Below, in pieces: positions 7,984-16,444 of a DNA stretch of 64,000 nt. The position numbers were made by a program, and so were the translations under genes. The notes below the pieces were generated by a model, which saw only the letters and a list, made by a program, of their open reading frames with translations, did no database searches and was not told where the DNA came from. How positions within the stretch are numbered: the stretch's first letter is position 1; each line of letters begins with the position of its first letter. The stretch covers positions 1 through 64,000 of the forward strand of contig CALDPX010000047.1 of NCBI GenBank assembly GCA_937911745.1. Reading direction: 5' to 3'. The stretch is from an uncultured Alistipes sp. GTDB taxonomy: Bacteria; Bacteroidota; Bacteroidia; Bacteroidales; Rikenellaceae.

Positions 7984-7998
7984 GTACTAATGAGAAAA
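7930..7998 (+). repeat. Right copy of 69-bp direct repeat
   Basis: Second copy of the hydrolase 3' end. It starts inside the orphan ORF and supplies that ORF's stop codon. Confidence 0.95.
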
Positions 7999-8091
7999 GA
8001 CGCGTAAGGGTTTTCAGCCGAGAGTATTTTTCCTCTCCAAGAGCACCACGACATAGGGGTTGGGTAGGAAATCTCACCCTCTGCCAAAAGA

Positions 8092-8178
8092 GAGAGCGAG
8101 TCCTCGGTTTGCGCAAAGCAAACCGAGGACTCGCTCTTCCGAATGTTGGTGCAAAAAGCACCCGCTATATGCGTTTTT
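8092..8178 (-). repeat. Hairpin element at the nifJ 3' end, diverged copy E
   Basis: A 19-bp perfect stem (8094-8112 with 8118-8136) with loop GCAAA is followed by GGTGCAAAAAGCACC and then GCTATATGCGTTTTTTA, which runs into the nifJ stop codon. The right side matches the rpoC copy, but no left outer arm is found. A terminator role for nifJ is plausible. Confidence 0.65.
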
Positions 8179-11100
8179 TAGTATTCCTGCTTGGAGAGGC
8201 GAACGTAGCCATTATAACGCCACTTAGCATTCTCTTCCGCTGCCGTAAAGAGCTCGTCTGCCTCGGCAGGGAACATCTTTTTGAGCGAGGAGTAGCGTAC
8301 CTCGGCAGCAAGGAATGCCTGGAACTTGCTCCAATCGGGCTCCTTAGAGTCGAGTTTGAAGGGGTTCTCGCCCTTCTCGGCAAGTTCGGGATTATAGTGC
8401 CACAGGTGCCAATAACCACACTCGATAGCCTCTTTACCAACGCTGGGGGTACGAGTCATACCGCCTTTGATGCCGTGGTTGATACAGGGAGCGTAGGCGA
8501 TGATGAGCGAAGGACCGTTGTAAGCCTCAGCCTCGCGCAACACCGTAAGGAGTTGGTTGGGGTTGGCAATCGAAACCTGAGCAACATATACATAGCCATA
8601 GGTCATAGCGATTGCGCCAATATCTTTCTTGCGGATGCGCTTACCTGCCGAAGCGAACTTAGCAACGGCACCCACAGGGGTGGATTTCGAGGACTGACCA
8701 CCGGTGTTGGAGTAAACCTCGGTATCTACGATGAGGATATTAACATCCTCGCCCGAAGCCAAAACGTGGTCTACACCGCCGAAGCCGATGTCGTAGCCCC
8801 AGCCATCACCACCGATAATCCACTGCGACTTCTTAACCAAGAGGTCTTTGTTCTCGACAATGTAGCGGCAGGTGTCACAACCACAAGCCTCAGCCATAGG
8901 CAACAAGCGTGCTGCAACCTCGGCACTCTTGGCGCTCAGGTGGCGCGAGTCAATCCACTCCTGCATAACACCTTTGAGCTCTGCCGAGCAGCAGTCGCAA
9001 TTCTCAATAGCCTCAGCCATCTTCGAAGCGAGCATATCGCGGCGTTTCTCAACAGCCACCTTCATACCCAAACCAAACTCGGCATTGTCCTCAAAGAGCG
9101 AGTTAGCCCAAGCGGGACCGTGACCTTTCGCGTTTGTGCAGTAGGGTGTCGAAGGAGCCGAACCCGAGTAGATAGAGGTACAACCCGTAGCGTTGGCAAC
9201 CATCATCCTGTCGCCAAAGAGTTGAGTGATAGTCTTAATATAAGGGGTCTCACCACAACCTGCACAAGCACCCGAGAACTCGAACAGAGGCTGGGCAAAT
9301 TGGTTGCCCTTGATGGTTTTGGTCTTGTCCATAACATCCTCCTTATAGCCCACCTCTTTGTTCATAAAGTCCCAATTAGCCTGCTCGTGCATCTGCTCTG
9401 CAAGGGGTTTCATAACCAAGGCTTTGGTCTTAGCGGGGCAAGCGTCCACACAGTTGCCACAGCCGGTACAATCCAGAGGCGAGAGTTGGATGCGGAACTT
9501 ATAGCCCTTAGTCTGAGCCATACCATCGCGCAATGCGACACCCTCGGGAGCCTTTGCTGCCTCCTCCTCAGTCAGGAGGAAGGGACGGATTGCTGCGTGG
9601 GGGCAGACAAACGCACACTGGTTGCACTGGATACAGTTCTCCGAAATCCATTCGGGCACCTTCACAGCGATGCCACGTTTCTCGTAAGCAGCCGTACCGT
9701 TGTCCCAAGTACCATCCTCCCTGCCGTTGAATGCGCTAACGGGCAGAAAATCGCCTTTGAGGTTATTGATAGGCTCGCAAATGTTCCTTACGAACTCGGG
9801 TTTCTCGCAGTCGCTACCCTTGCAAGCGCACTCCTCCTCTACGAGATTAGCCCACTCGGCAGGAATAAGAACCTCCTGAACTTCGCCTCCCTTATCCACA
9901 GCAGCGTAGTTCATATTGACGATATCCTCACCCTTCTTGCCATAGGATTTGTAGATAGCCTTCTTCATCTCCTCAACAGCCTGCTCGAAGGGGATTACAC
10001 CAGCAATCTTGAAGAATGCCGACTGCATAATGGTGTTGGTGCGGTTGCCCAAACCAATCTCCGAGGCAATCTTGGTAGCGTTGATGATATAGAAACGAAT
10101 ACCCTTCTTAGCCATATAAATCTTCATATGGGTAGGCAGAGTAGCCAGCGTCTGCTCTGCATCCAAAACGCTGTTCAGAAGGAACGAGCCGCCCCTCTTC
10201 AAACCCTTCAATACGTCATATTTGTCGACATACGAAGGAACGTGGCAAGCCACAAAGTCGGGAGTGGTTACCAAGTAGGGTGAACGGATGGGGCTATCGC
10301 CAAACCTCAGGTGCGAGGAGGTGTAGCCGCCCGACTTCTTCGAGTCGTAGGAGAAGTATGCCTGGCAGTATTTGTCGGTAGTACCACCGATAATTTTAAT
10401 CGAGTTTTTGTTTGCACCCACAGTACCATCTGCACCCAGGCCATAGAACACAGCCTCGAAGGTACCCTCCTTAGCCATCGATACCTCCTTACCTACGGGC
10501 AGCGAAAGGAATGTAACGTCGTCCTCGATACCTACGGTAAATTGGTTGCGAGGCTCCTCGGCTTTCAGGTTCTCGAACACTGCGAGCATCTGTGCGGGTG
10601 TGGTGTCTTTCGAGGAGAGACCATATCGACCGCCAATGATGAGGGGTTTGCACTCTGCGGGGATATCTTTGCACGAAGCGAAAGCCTCAACAACATCGAG
10701 ATACAAGGGACAGCCGTTTGCGCCGGGCTCCTTGGTGCGATCCAAGACACAGATACGCTTGGTAGTCTCGGGCAGTACGGCACCCAAATACTTCACCGAG
10801 AAAGGACGGTAGAGGTGTACGGTAACAACACCCACCTTCTCGCCTCGGGCAGTAAGACAATCTACGCACTCTTTGATGGTTTCGGTAACCGAACCCATAG
10901 CGACAATCACATTCTCGGCATCCTCGGCACCATAGTAGGTGAAAGGTGCGTAGTTACGACCCGTGATAGCCGAGATTTTCTTCATAGCCTCAGCCACTGC
11001 ATCGGGCACAGCATCGTAGAACTTGTTGCTTGCCTCGCGGGTCTGGAAATAGATGTCGGGGTTCTGAGCTGTACCACGAGTTACAGGGTGCTCGGGGTTG

Positions 11101-11726
11101 AGTGCCCTTGCGCGGAAGTCAGCAAGTGCCTTCCTATCGAACAGGGGCTCCAAGTCTTCCATCTCCATAAGCTCCACCTTCTGAATCTCGTGCGAAGTGC
11201 GGAAACCATCGAAGAAGTGGAGGAAGGGTATGCGCGAGGTGAGCGATACGATGTGAGCTACACCTGCAAGGTCCATAACTTCCTGCACCGACGAGGTGGC
11301 GAGCATGGCAAAGCCTGTTTGGCGTGCAGCCATAACGTCCTGGTGGTCGCCAAAGATGGAGAGCGACTGAGCAGCCAAGGCACGTGCCGAAACGTGGAAT
11401 ACACCGGGAAGCAACTCGCCGGCAATCTTGTACATATTGGGAATCATCAATAGCAAACCCTGCGAAGCGGTGAAGGTGGAGGTGAGTGCGCCAGCCTGCA
11501 ACGAGCCGTGAACAGCACCTGCGGCACCAGCCTCAGACTGCATTTCCACAACTTTTACGGTTTCGCCGAAGATGTTTTTCTGACCTGCGGCAGCCCACTC
11601 ATCAACAAGTTCTGCCATAGTAGACGAAGGAGTGATGGGATAGATAGCAGCTACCTCGCTAAACATATAAGCGATGTGAGCGGCAGCATAGTTACCATCA
11701 CAAGTGATAAATTTTTTCTTTGCCAT
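8178..11726 (-). CDS. nifJ: Pyruvate:ferredoxin (flavodoxin) oxidoreductase
   Basis: The enzyme oxidises pyruvate with CoA to acetyl-CoA and CO2, passing electrons to ferredoxin or flavodoxin. The start is the ATG at 11726, preceded by AAAAGGAAAC; an upstream in-frame start at 11759 is less likely. The 1182-residue single chain has the usual domain order: pyrimidine-binding and transketolase-like N-terminus (YPITPSSTMAELVDEW), CoA-binding region, two ferredoxin-type clusters (CIQCNQCAFVCP near 695, CTGCGNCVDACP near 757), the extra cluster cysteines (CAGCGETP near 820), and a TPP-binding domain (GDGWGYDIGFGG with SNTGGQSS). It is transcribed alone. It indicates an anaerobic or fermentative lifestyle. 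Confidence 0.97.
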   Translation of the reverse strand: MAKKKFITCDGNYAAAHIAYMFSEVAAIYPITPSSTMAELVDEWAAAGQKNIFGETVKVVEMQSEAGAAGAVHGSLQAGALTSTFTASQGLLLMIPNMYKIAGELLPGVFHVSARALAAQSLSIFGDHQDVMAARQTGFAMLATSSVQEVMDLAGVAHIVSLTSRIPFLHFFDGFRTSHEIQKVELMEMEDLEPLFDRKALADFRARALNPEHPVTRGTAQNPDIYFQTREASNKFYDAVPDAVAEAMKKISAITGRNYAPFTYYGAEDAENVIVAMGSVTETIKECVDCLTARGEKVGVVTVHLYRPFSVKYLGAVLPETTKRICVLDRTKEPGANGCPLYLDVVEAFASCKDIPAECKPLIIGGRYGLSSKDTTPAQMLAVFENLKAEEPRNQFTVGIEDDVTFLSLPVGKEVSMAKEGTFEAVFYGLGADGTVGANKNSIKIIGGTTDKYCQAYFSYDSKKSGGYTSSHLRFGDSPIRSPYLVTTPDFVACHVPSYVDKYDVLKGLKRGGSFLLNSVLDAEQTLATLPTHMKIYMAKKGIRFYIINATKIASEIGLGNRTNTIMQSAFFKIAGVIPFEQAVEEMKKAIYKSYGKKGEDIVNMNYAAVDKGGEVQEVLIPAEWANLVEEECACKGSDCEKPEFVRNICEPINNLKGDFLPVSAFNGREDGTWDNGTAAYEKRGIAVKVPEWISENCIQCNQCAFVCPHAAIRPFLLTEEEAAKAPEGVALRDGMAQTKGYKFRIQLSPLDCTGCGNCVDACPAKTKALVMKPLAEQMHEQANWDFMNKEVGYKEDVMDKTKTIKGNQFAQPLFEFSGACAGCGETPYIKTITQLFGDRMMVANATGCTSIYSGSAPSTPYCTNAKGHGPAWANSLFEDNAEFGLGMKVAVEKRRDMLASKMAEAIENCDCCSAELKGVMQEWIDSRHLSAKSAEVAARLLPMAEACGCDTCRYIVENKDLLVKKSQWIIGGDGWGYDIGFGGVDHVLASGEDVNILIVDTEVYSNTGGQSSKSTPVGAVAKFASAGKRIRKKDIGAIAMTYGYVYVAQVSIANPNQLLTVLREAEAYNGPSLIIAYAPCINHGIKGGMTRTPSVGKEAIECGYWHLWHYNPELAEKGENPFKLDSKEPDWSKFQAFLAAEVRYSSLKKMFPAEADELFTAAEENAKWRYNGYVRLSKQEY

Positions 11727-12082
11727 ATTGTTTCCTTTTGTAACTTTAATTTCGAACACTAACCTGCTAACAATTAGGACTTAGCCCACCAATGCCAGAA
11801 GAGACAAAGAGCCTCCATCCCAATTTCATCACGCAAATATAATACACCTTTTCCAAAATTCGTTAAATTTGTGGAAATTTTTGGGCCCAAAATGTGCTAC
11901 ACCGATTGTTATTTGTCTAACAGTATCAGTGTGTTACAAAAATAACAGCACCACAAAATGCCCTTTTTTGGCTGATTATAAACCACTTGGTTTAGGAGCG
12001 TAAAATGGCTTATTTTGTCCCTTTGCGACTCCATAACTACAAAAAAATAAACATAATTTAACATAGGACAAAAGCACCTCGG
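11727..12082. promoter_or_regulatory. Divergent intergenic region, nifJ and M16 protease
   Basis: AT-rich. On the minus strand TATATTTG (plus 11834-11841) is a good -7 box for nifJ with about a 100-nt leader; its -33 element is not obvious. An imperfect hairpin (11908-11946, GTTATTT with AAATAAC outermost) lies in the middle. No convincing promoter for the rightward protease gene and no small ORF were seen. Confidence 0.4.
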
Positions 12083-13324
12083 ATGATAGACTACAAAGAG
12101 CATAAACTTGCCAACGGACTGACCGTTTTGGCCAACTACGACGAGTGTTCGGCAATGGCTGCCGTAAACCTACTCTACGAGGTAGGCTCGCGAGATGAGG
12201 AGCCCTCACGCACAGGTTTTGCACACCTATTCGAGCACCTGATGTTTCGTGGTACAAAACGTGTGCCCGACTTCGACCTTCCCGTCGAGGAGGTTTGTGG
12301 CGAGAACAACGCCTTCACGTCTGCCGACTACACCAATTATTATATTACTACGCCCAAAGAGAACTTCGAGACCGCCCTATGGCTCGAAGCCGACCGTATG
12401 ATGGGTTTGGACATCACGCCCGAGAAGTTGCAGGTCGAAAAGTCGGTAGTCATTGAGGAGTTCAACCAGCGTTTCCTCAACCGTCCCTATGGCGAGCAGT
12501 GGCACTGTCTGAGGGAGATGGTCTACACCCTCCATCCCTATCGCTCGCCCGTCATAGGACTCACGCCCGACCACATCCGCAACGCCACTTTGGAGGATGT
12601 AAGGGCGTTTTATGAGCGTTACTACCGCCCCGAGAATGCCATATTGAGCGTTTCGGCAGCCCTACCTGCCGAGCAAATCTTCGAGGCTGCCGAGAGATAT
12701 TTTAGTGTACTGCCCGGTCGTGGTACTATCGAGCGTAGGAAGAGGGTTGTGGAGCCCGCCATAACCTCGCCACGCCGCAAGGTCATAGAGTCCAATGTCC
12801 CTGCCGACCAGATAACCATTGCCTTTCTAATGGGCGAGCGTGGGACGAGGGATTACTACCTCTGCGACCTGCTGACCGACCTTTTGGCGGGTGGCGAGTC
12901 GGCACGCATCTACCAACATCTTGTTCGCCAAAGGCAGATTTTCTCCGCTGCCAACGCCTACATCACAGGCGAAAGGGAGCAGGGAATGTTGATACTGACC
13001 GGACAACTCAACCCCTCGGTAACTATCCAAGAGGCAGAGGATGCGCTCTATGGCGAGTTGGAACGCTTGGTGCAGGAGCCCGTGGGCGACTACGAATTGC
13101 GCAAGGTACAGAACAAGTTTGAAGCCAACATTACCTTCGGAGAACTGAACGTGATGAACAAGGCTATGAACCTCGGCTACTATCGTATGCTGGGCGATAT
13201 GAGCCTGCTGAATGGCGAGGTGGACATCTACCGCTCGATTACTGCCGAGGAGATTGCTGAGTACATCAGCACCCACCTCAACCGCAACCAAAGTGCAACC
13301 CTTATCTACCACCGCAAGAGATGA
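12083..13324 (+). CDS. M16 family zinc metalloprotease, catalytic subunit
   Basis: This 413-residue processing-peptidase-type protein carries the inverted zinc motif HLFEH near residues 49-53 and the downstream glutamate in VEKSVVIEEF. It lacks the C-terminal Arg/Tyr substrate-contact motif (RERNGYTY) that its neighbour has. No signal peptide is seen, so it is probably cytoplasmic. The next gene overlaps by 4 bp (ATGA), implying translational coupling and a heterodimer, as in known M16B two-subunit peptidases. It probably degrades or trims peptides. Confidence 0.9.
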   Translation: MIDYKEHKLANGLTVLANYDECSAMAAVNLLYEVGSRDEEPSRTGFAHLFEHLMFRGTKRVPDFDLPVEEVCGENNAFTSADYTNYYITTPKENFETALWLEADRMMGLDITPEKLQVEKSVVIEEFNQRFLNRPYGEQWHCLREMVYTLHPYRSPVIGLTPDHIRNATLEDVRAFYERYYRPENAILSVSAALPAEQIFEAAERYFSVLPGRGTIERRKRVVEPAITSPRRKVIESNVPADQITIAFLMGERGTRDYYLCDLLTDLLAGGESARIYQHLVRQRQIFSAANAYITGEREQGMLILTGQLNPSVTIQEAEDALYGELERLVQEPVGDYELRKVQNKFEANITFGELNVMNKAMNLGYYRMLGDMSLLNGEVDIYRSITAEEIAEYISTHLNRNQSATLIYHRKR

Positions 13325-14574
13325 TACAACGTCCCGAAATAAAACCCATCGGTATGCCCCGCATACCCCACTACACCACCCTAAGTGCTGCCAATGGCAC
13401 CCCACTCTACGCTCTGCACAACTCATCACAGGGTGTCGTGAGAGTGAGTTTTGTCTTTCGTGCAGGCACCTCCTACCAGAGGGTTCCTTTCAGTGCATCC
13501 ACAGTCGTAAATACCCTCTCGGAGGGTACGGCAAACCACTCGGGCAAGGATATTGCCGAGGCTCTCGACTATGTTGGCTCCTACTACGATGCCAACATAG
13601 ACCGCGATTGGTCGGTGGTAACCTTCTGTATGCTCAAAAAGTTCGCTGCCGCAACCCTCGACATTGCCGAGGAGGTCATCCTGCGCCCCTCGTTCCCCGA
13701 GGAGGAGATTGCCTCCTACTGCGCCAAGCGCAAAGAGCAACTCCACGTTCAGCGCAGCAAACCCGAGCAAATCTCGCGCGAAGTCTTCGGCAGGGCACTC
13801 TTTGGCGAGGAGCACCCCTATGGCGTAACCTCCTCGGAGGAGTGCTACGATGCCATTACACCCGAGGTACTCAGAGAGTTCTACCTCTCGCACTACAATG
13901 CCGAGAGCACTTTTGCTGTCATCTCGGGCGACTTTGGCGAGGAGGAGCAGCAGAGGGTGTTCCGCATTCTCGAAGGTCTACCCGAAGGCGAGGTCCCCGA
14001 GCGCACCATTCCCGAGCCCTCGCCCACCCCACAGGTACGCCAGAAGATGGAGGGGGCTGTGCAGTCGTGCATTAAGATAGGCTTGCCGCTCTTTGCCCGC
14101 ACCCACCCCGACTTTGTGGCTATGCAGGTGGTTGCCACGGCTATGGGCGGATATTTCGGCTCGCGCCTGATGCAGAATTTGCGCGAGAGGAATGGCTACA
14201 CCTACGGAGCCTATGCCGCAATGATAAATCTCGACCGCTCGGGCTACTTTGTGATGAGTGCCGATGTGGCAGGCGATCACACCGAGGAGGCTGTGGCGGA
14301 GATTTTTGGCGAGGTGGAACGTATGACGAGCGAGCCAATGAGTGCCGAGGAGTTGGAACTGGTGCGCAAGACTATTGTGGGAGATGTTATGAGGGTTTTC
14401 GATGGTCCTTTTGGTGCCGCGGATGTCACCATTGAGAACATCCAGAATGGCGAGAAGAACGACTATACGGAGCGCTTTCTCGGCGAGGTGGCTGCCATTA
14501 CCCCCGAAAGGGTGCGCGAGGTTGCTAACCGCTATTTTCAGAAAAAACGCTTTGTAGTGACAATTATTGGCTAA
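13321..14574 (+). CDS. M16 family protein, non-catalytic partner
   Basis: This 417-residue paralogue of the preceding protease has no HxxEH site; the matching stretch reads VVNTLSEGTANHSG. It keeps the C-terminal motif NLRERNGYTYGAYA, which in M16 pairs contacts the substrate. The two proteins therefore carry complementary halves of the active site. Its start codon overlaps the stop of the catalytic subunit, giving the 1:1 production expected of a complex. Confidence 0.9.
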   Translation: MIQRPEIKPIGMPRIPHYTTLSAANGTPLYALHNSSQGVVRVSFVFRAGTSYQRVPFSASTVVNTLSEGTANHSGKDIAEALDYVGSYYDANIDRDWSVVTFCMLKKFAAATLDIAEEVILRPSFPEEEIASYCAKRKEQLHVQRSKPEQISREVFGRALFGEEHPYGVTSSEECYDAITPEVLREFYLSHYNAESTFAVISGDFGEEEQQRVFRILEGLPEGEVPERTIPEPSPTPQVRQKMEGAVQSCIKIGLPLFARTHPDFVAMQVVATAMGGYFGSRLMQNLRERNGYTYGAYAAMINLDRSGYFVMSADVAGDHTEEAVAEIFGEVERMTSEPMSAEELELVRKTIVGDVMRVFDGPFGAADVTIENIQNGEKNDYTERFLGEVAAITPERVREVANRYFQKKRFVVTIIG

Positions 14575-14677
14575 AACTACACCACTTTCAAAAAAAATCA
14601 CTATGTTTGTCGGAACAAACCGACGCTACGACGAAATTTCACAAACTCTATTCACAATAATTAAAAACTAAACAACA

Positions 14678-16168
14678 ATGAAAAAACTATTTTATGCTTT
14701 CATGTTCGCTGCTGCCAGCCTTATGGTAAGTTGCGGTACTCCCTCCGAAGAGGGCAAAGAGCCTGGTGGTGACACCGAGAAGGAGTTCTACGGCTTGATG
14801 ATGGATGATGCTGACGTTACCATTCTCGGCAACGACAATTTCCTCCTCCAAATGTATAGCTACACCAGCGACGGCACCGCTATGGCTCGTCTTCTGTCGG
14901 CACAGGTCACCATTCCCGGTGTTGATCTGGAAGTTGGGCTTGATAACATTGTTCTTCCCGAGGGTTCATACGAATTGACCGAGGGTGAGGTAGGCGATAC
15001 CGGTGCTTATATCAAAGGTTCGTACTACGACAACTTTGTTGCTACAACCCCCTACACTGCTCTCTTTACTGAGGGTACCATGGAGGTTAAACACACTTCC
15101 AAAGGTCACCGCGTGACCATATGGGCAAAGGGTGTTGATGCTGCAACCGGCAAAGCAGTTGAGGATATCGAGTTCCGCTTTGAGAACGATTTGGTCTTCA
15201 ATCCCAATGTCATCGAGGTTATTGCTACTGAGGATTGCCCCGCATACGCATTGTTCCAAGGCCAGTACAATGCAAAAGCAAATCTTTGGGTGATTGAGGC
15301 TGCCGTTGAGGAGTCATTCACATATTTCTACGATTTCTACATCCTCACTCCTCTTACCAACACTTTTGAGGACGGTATCCCCTCGGGTACATATCCTCTC
15401 GCATACACTGGTGAGGCTAACACCGTAATTCCTACTGTCACAAACGAGAATGGTCAAATCATATCTGGTGGTTCCTTATTCTTTGAGGAAACTTCTCAGG
15501 GCTTAGGCCTTTATGACACTCTTTGGGGTGGCGAGATGGAGATTGTAAACAATGGCGATGGCACTTACGAATTCGCAGTGACCTACTACAACTATTGGAA
15601 CATTCCTCAGGTTGCAGTATTCTCGGGTGAGTTGTCCCACTACGACACCCGTCCAGTGGACTACGCAGAGATGTACTGGTATGGCAATAGCCGTTGGTAT
15701 GTAGCCCTTGGCAGCGCAGAGAATGACATTTGCTATGCATTGGAAATGTACACCGCAGAGAATAGCAGCATAAATGATGGTCTTGCAAGCGGCACCTACA
15801 ACGTAACCGACACAGCAGCTCCTTTCACTATTGTTGCCGGTTATATCGACGGCAATTACGTTGAAGGTTCATATTTCGGAGAGTACAGCAACAATGGTGG
15901 TGTTTATGATTTAGTTAGTGGTGGTACCGCCGTAGTTGACAACAAGGGCAATGACACATATAAGATCGATATTAATCTCCAAAACGAGGGTTATGTCGAC
16001 TTGACTGGTTATACCTCTTGGACCTACGAGGGTGAGTTTGATGTATACGACACAACTCAGAGTGCTGCTCCTGCAAAAGCTGCTATCAGAAGCAACAAGA
16101 CAATTTCCAAGGTTGCCAAAGATGCTGAATTTGAGTCCAACATCGATCGTCGCAATCGCCGCTTCTAA
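14678..16168 (+). CDS. Three-module surface lipoprotein
   Basis: This 496-residue lipoprotein has signal peptide and lipobox LMVSC, followed by an acidic stretch (SEEGKEPGGD) that may act as a surface-export signal. The rest looks like three tandem beta-rich modules, each with a GTY or GSY turn after an I/L-x-G start, a GS or GG turn, a Y-x-hydrophobic strand and a closing Y/F-x-GE. They begin near 70, 185 and 320. A short Lys/Arg-rich tail ends the protein. A related lipoprotein is encoded at 32275-33984. No enzymatic motif is visible. A 5' leader of about 65 nt with a GTCGG/CCGAC hairpin precedes it. Confidence 0.75.
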   Translation: MKKLFYAFMFAAASLMVSCGTPSEEGKEPGGDTEKEFYGLMMDDADVTILGNDNFLLQMYSYTSDGTAMARLLSAQVTIPGVDLEVGLDNIVLPEGSYELTEGEVGDTGAYIKGSYYDNFVATTPYTALFTEGTMEVKHTSKGHRVTIWAKGVDAATGKAVEDIEFRFENDLVFNPNVIEVIATEDCPAYALFQGQYNAKANLWVIEAAVEESFTYFYDFYILTPLTNTFEDGIPSGTYPLAYTGEANTVIPTVTNENGQIISGGSLFFEETSQGLGLYDTLWGGEMEIVNNGDGTYEFAVTYYNYWNIPQVAVFSGELSHYDTRPVDYAEMYWYGNSRWYVALGSAENDICYALEMYTAENSSINDGLASGTYNVTDTAAPFTIVAGYIDGNYVEGSYFGEYSNNGGVYDLVSGGTAVVDNKGNDTYKIDINLQNEGYVDLTGYTSWTYEGEFDVYDTTQSAAPAKAAIRSNKTISKVAKDAEFESNIDRRNRRF

Positions 16169-16213
16169 ACCAATCGGACATTTGGCTCAACGCCAAATGT
16201 AAACGAAACACAC

Positions 16214-16248
16214 AACCGCCCACAAACAATTTGTGGGCGGTTATTTTT
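16214..16248 (+). terminator. Intrinsic terminator of the lipoprotein gene
   Basis: A 13-bp perfect stem (16214-16226 with 16230-16242), a 3-nt loop and ATTTTTT. Confidence 0.95.
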
Positions 16249-16320
16249 TGTGCTGCCTTGTTTTGAACTAAGCTCTTACTTTTTATACACAAGAATTCAT
16301 CTCCAAGCAAAGTGGCAACC

Positions 16321-16444
16321 AAAAACGATTTTCGCGGAGGAAATTTTGTGCCAAACAAGAAGGCGAGTCCGCAGTTTGCTTAGCGCAAATGAGGAACTCG
16401 CCTATCGCAGTGCGGTGCAAAATTTACCCGCGAAAATCGTTTTT
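16321..16444 (-). repeat. Nested-hairpin 3' element at secA, copy B
   Basis: The outer arms 16321-16337 and 16428-16444 are perfectly complementary over 17 bp and reach into the secA stop codon. Inside lies GTGCCAAAC, then an inner stem (16362-16370 with 16393-16402, one bulge) around the core GCAGTTTGCTTAGCGCAAAT. The core is shared with copies C and D, while both arm sets are unique to this copy. Confidence 0.85.

Larger units (their letters stand above)
7184..7998. other. 746-bp interval bracketed by 69-bp direct repeats (att-like or tandem duplication)
   Basis: The two repeat copies are 746 bp apart, and both keep the hydrolase reading frame end (EIGY stop and EIEY stop). Between them are a promoter, a long imperfect hairpin and an orphan ORF. 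Regeneration of a gene 3' end is typical of site-specific integration, but no integrase or transposase is present, so a deletion remnant, a miniature element or a simple duplication are all possible. Confidence 0.6.

Noticed and set aside
7184..7998. Insertion sequence
   Set aside because: No transposase, no short target duplication and no terminal inverted repeats at the 69-bp repeat edges.
7980..10283. Long open frame (767 codons) opposite nifJ
   Set aside because: It is antisense to a complete, motif-rich nifJ; long shadow frames are expected opposite GC-biased codons.
13212..14075. 287-codon frame inside the second M16 gene
   Set aside because: Overlaps a coherent protease paralogue in another frame; composition is Arg/Ser/Pro-rich shadow sequence.
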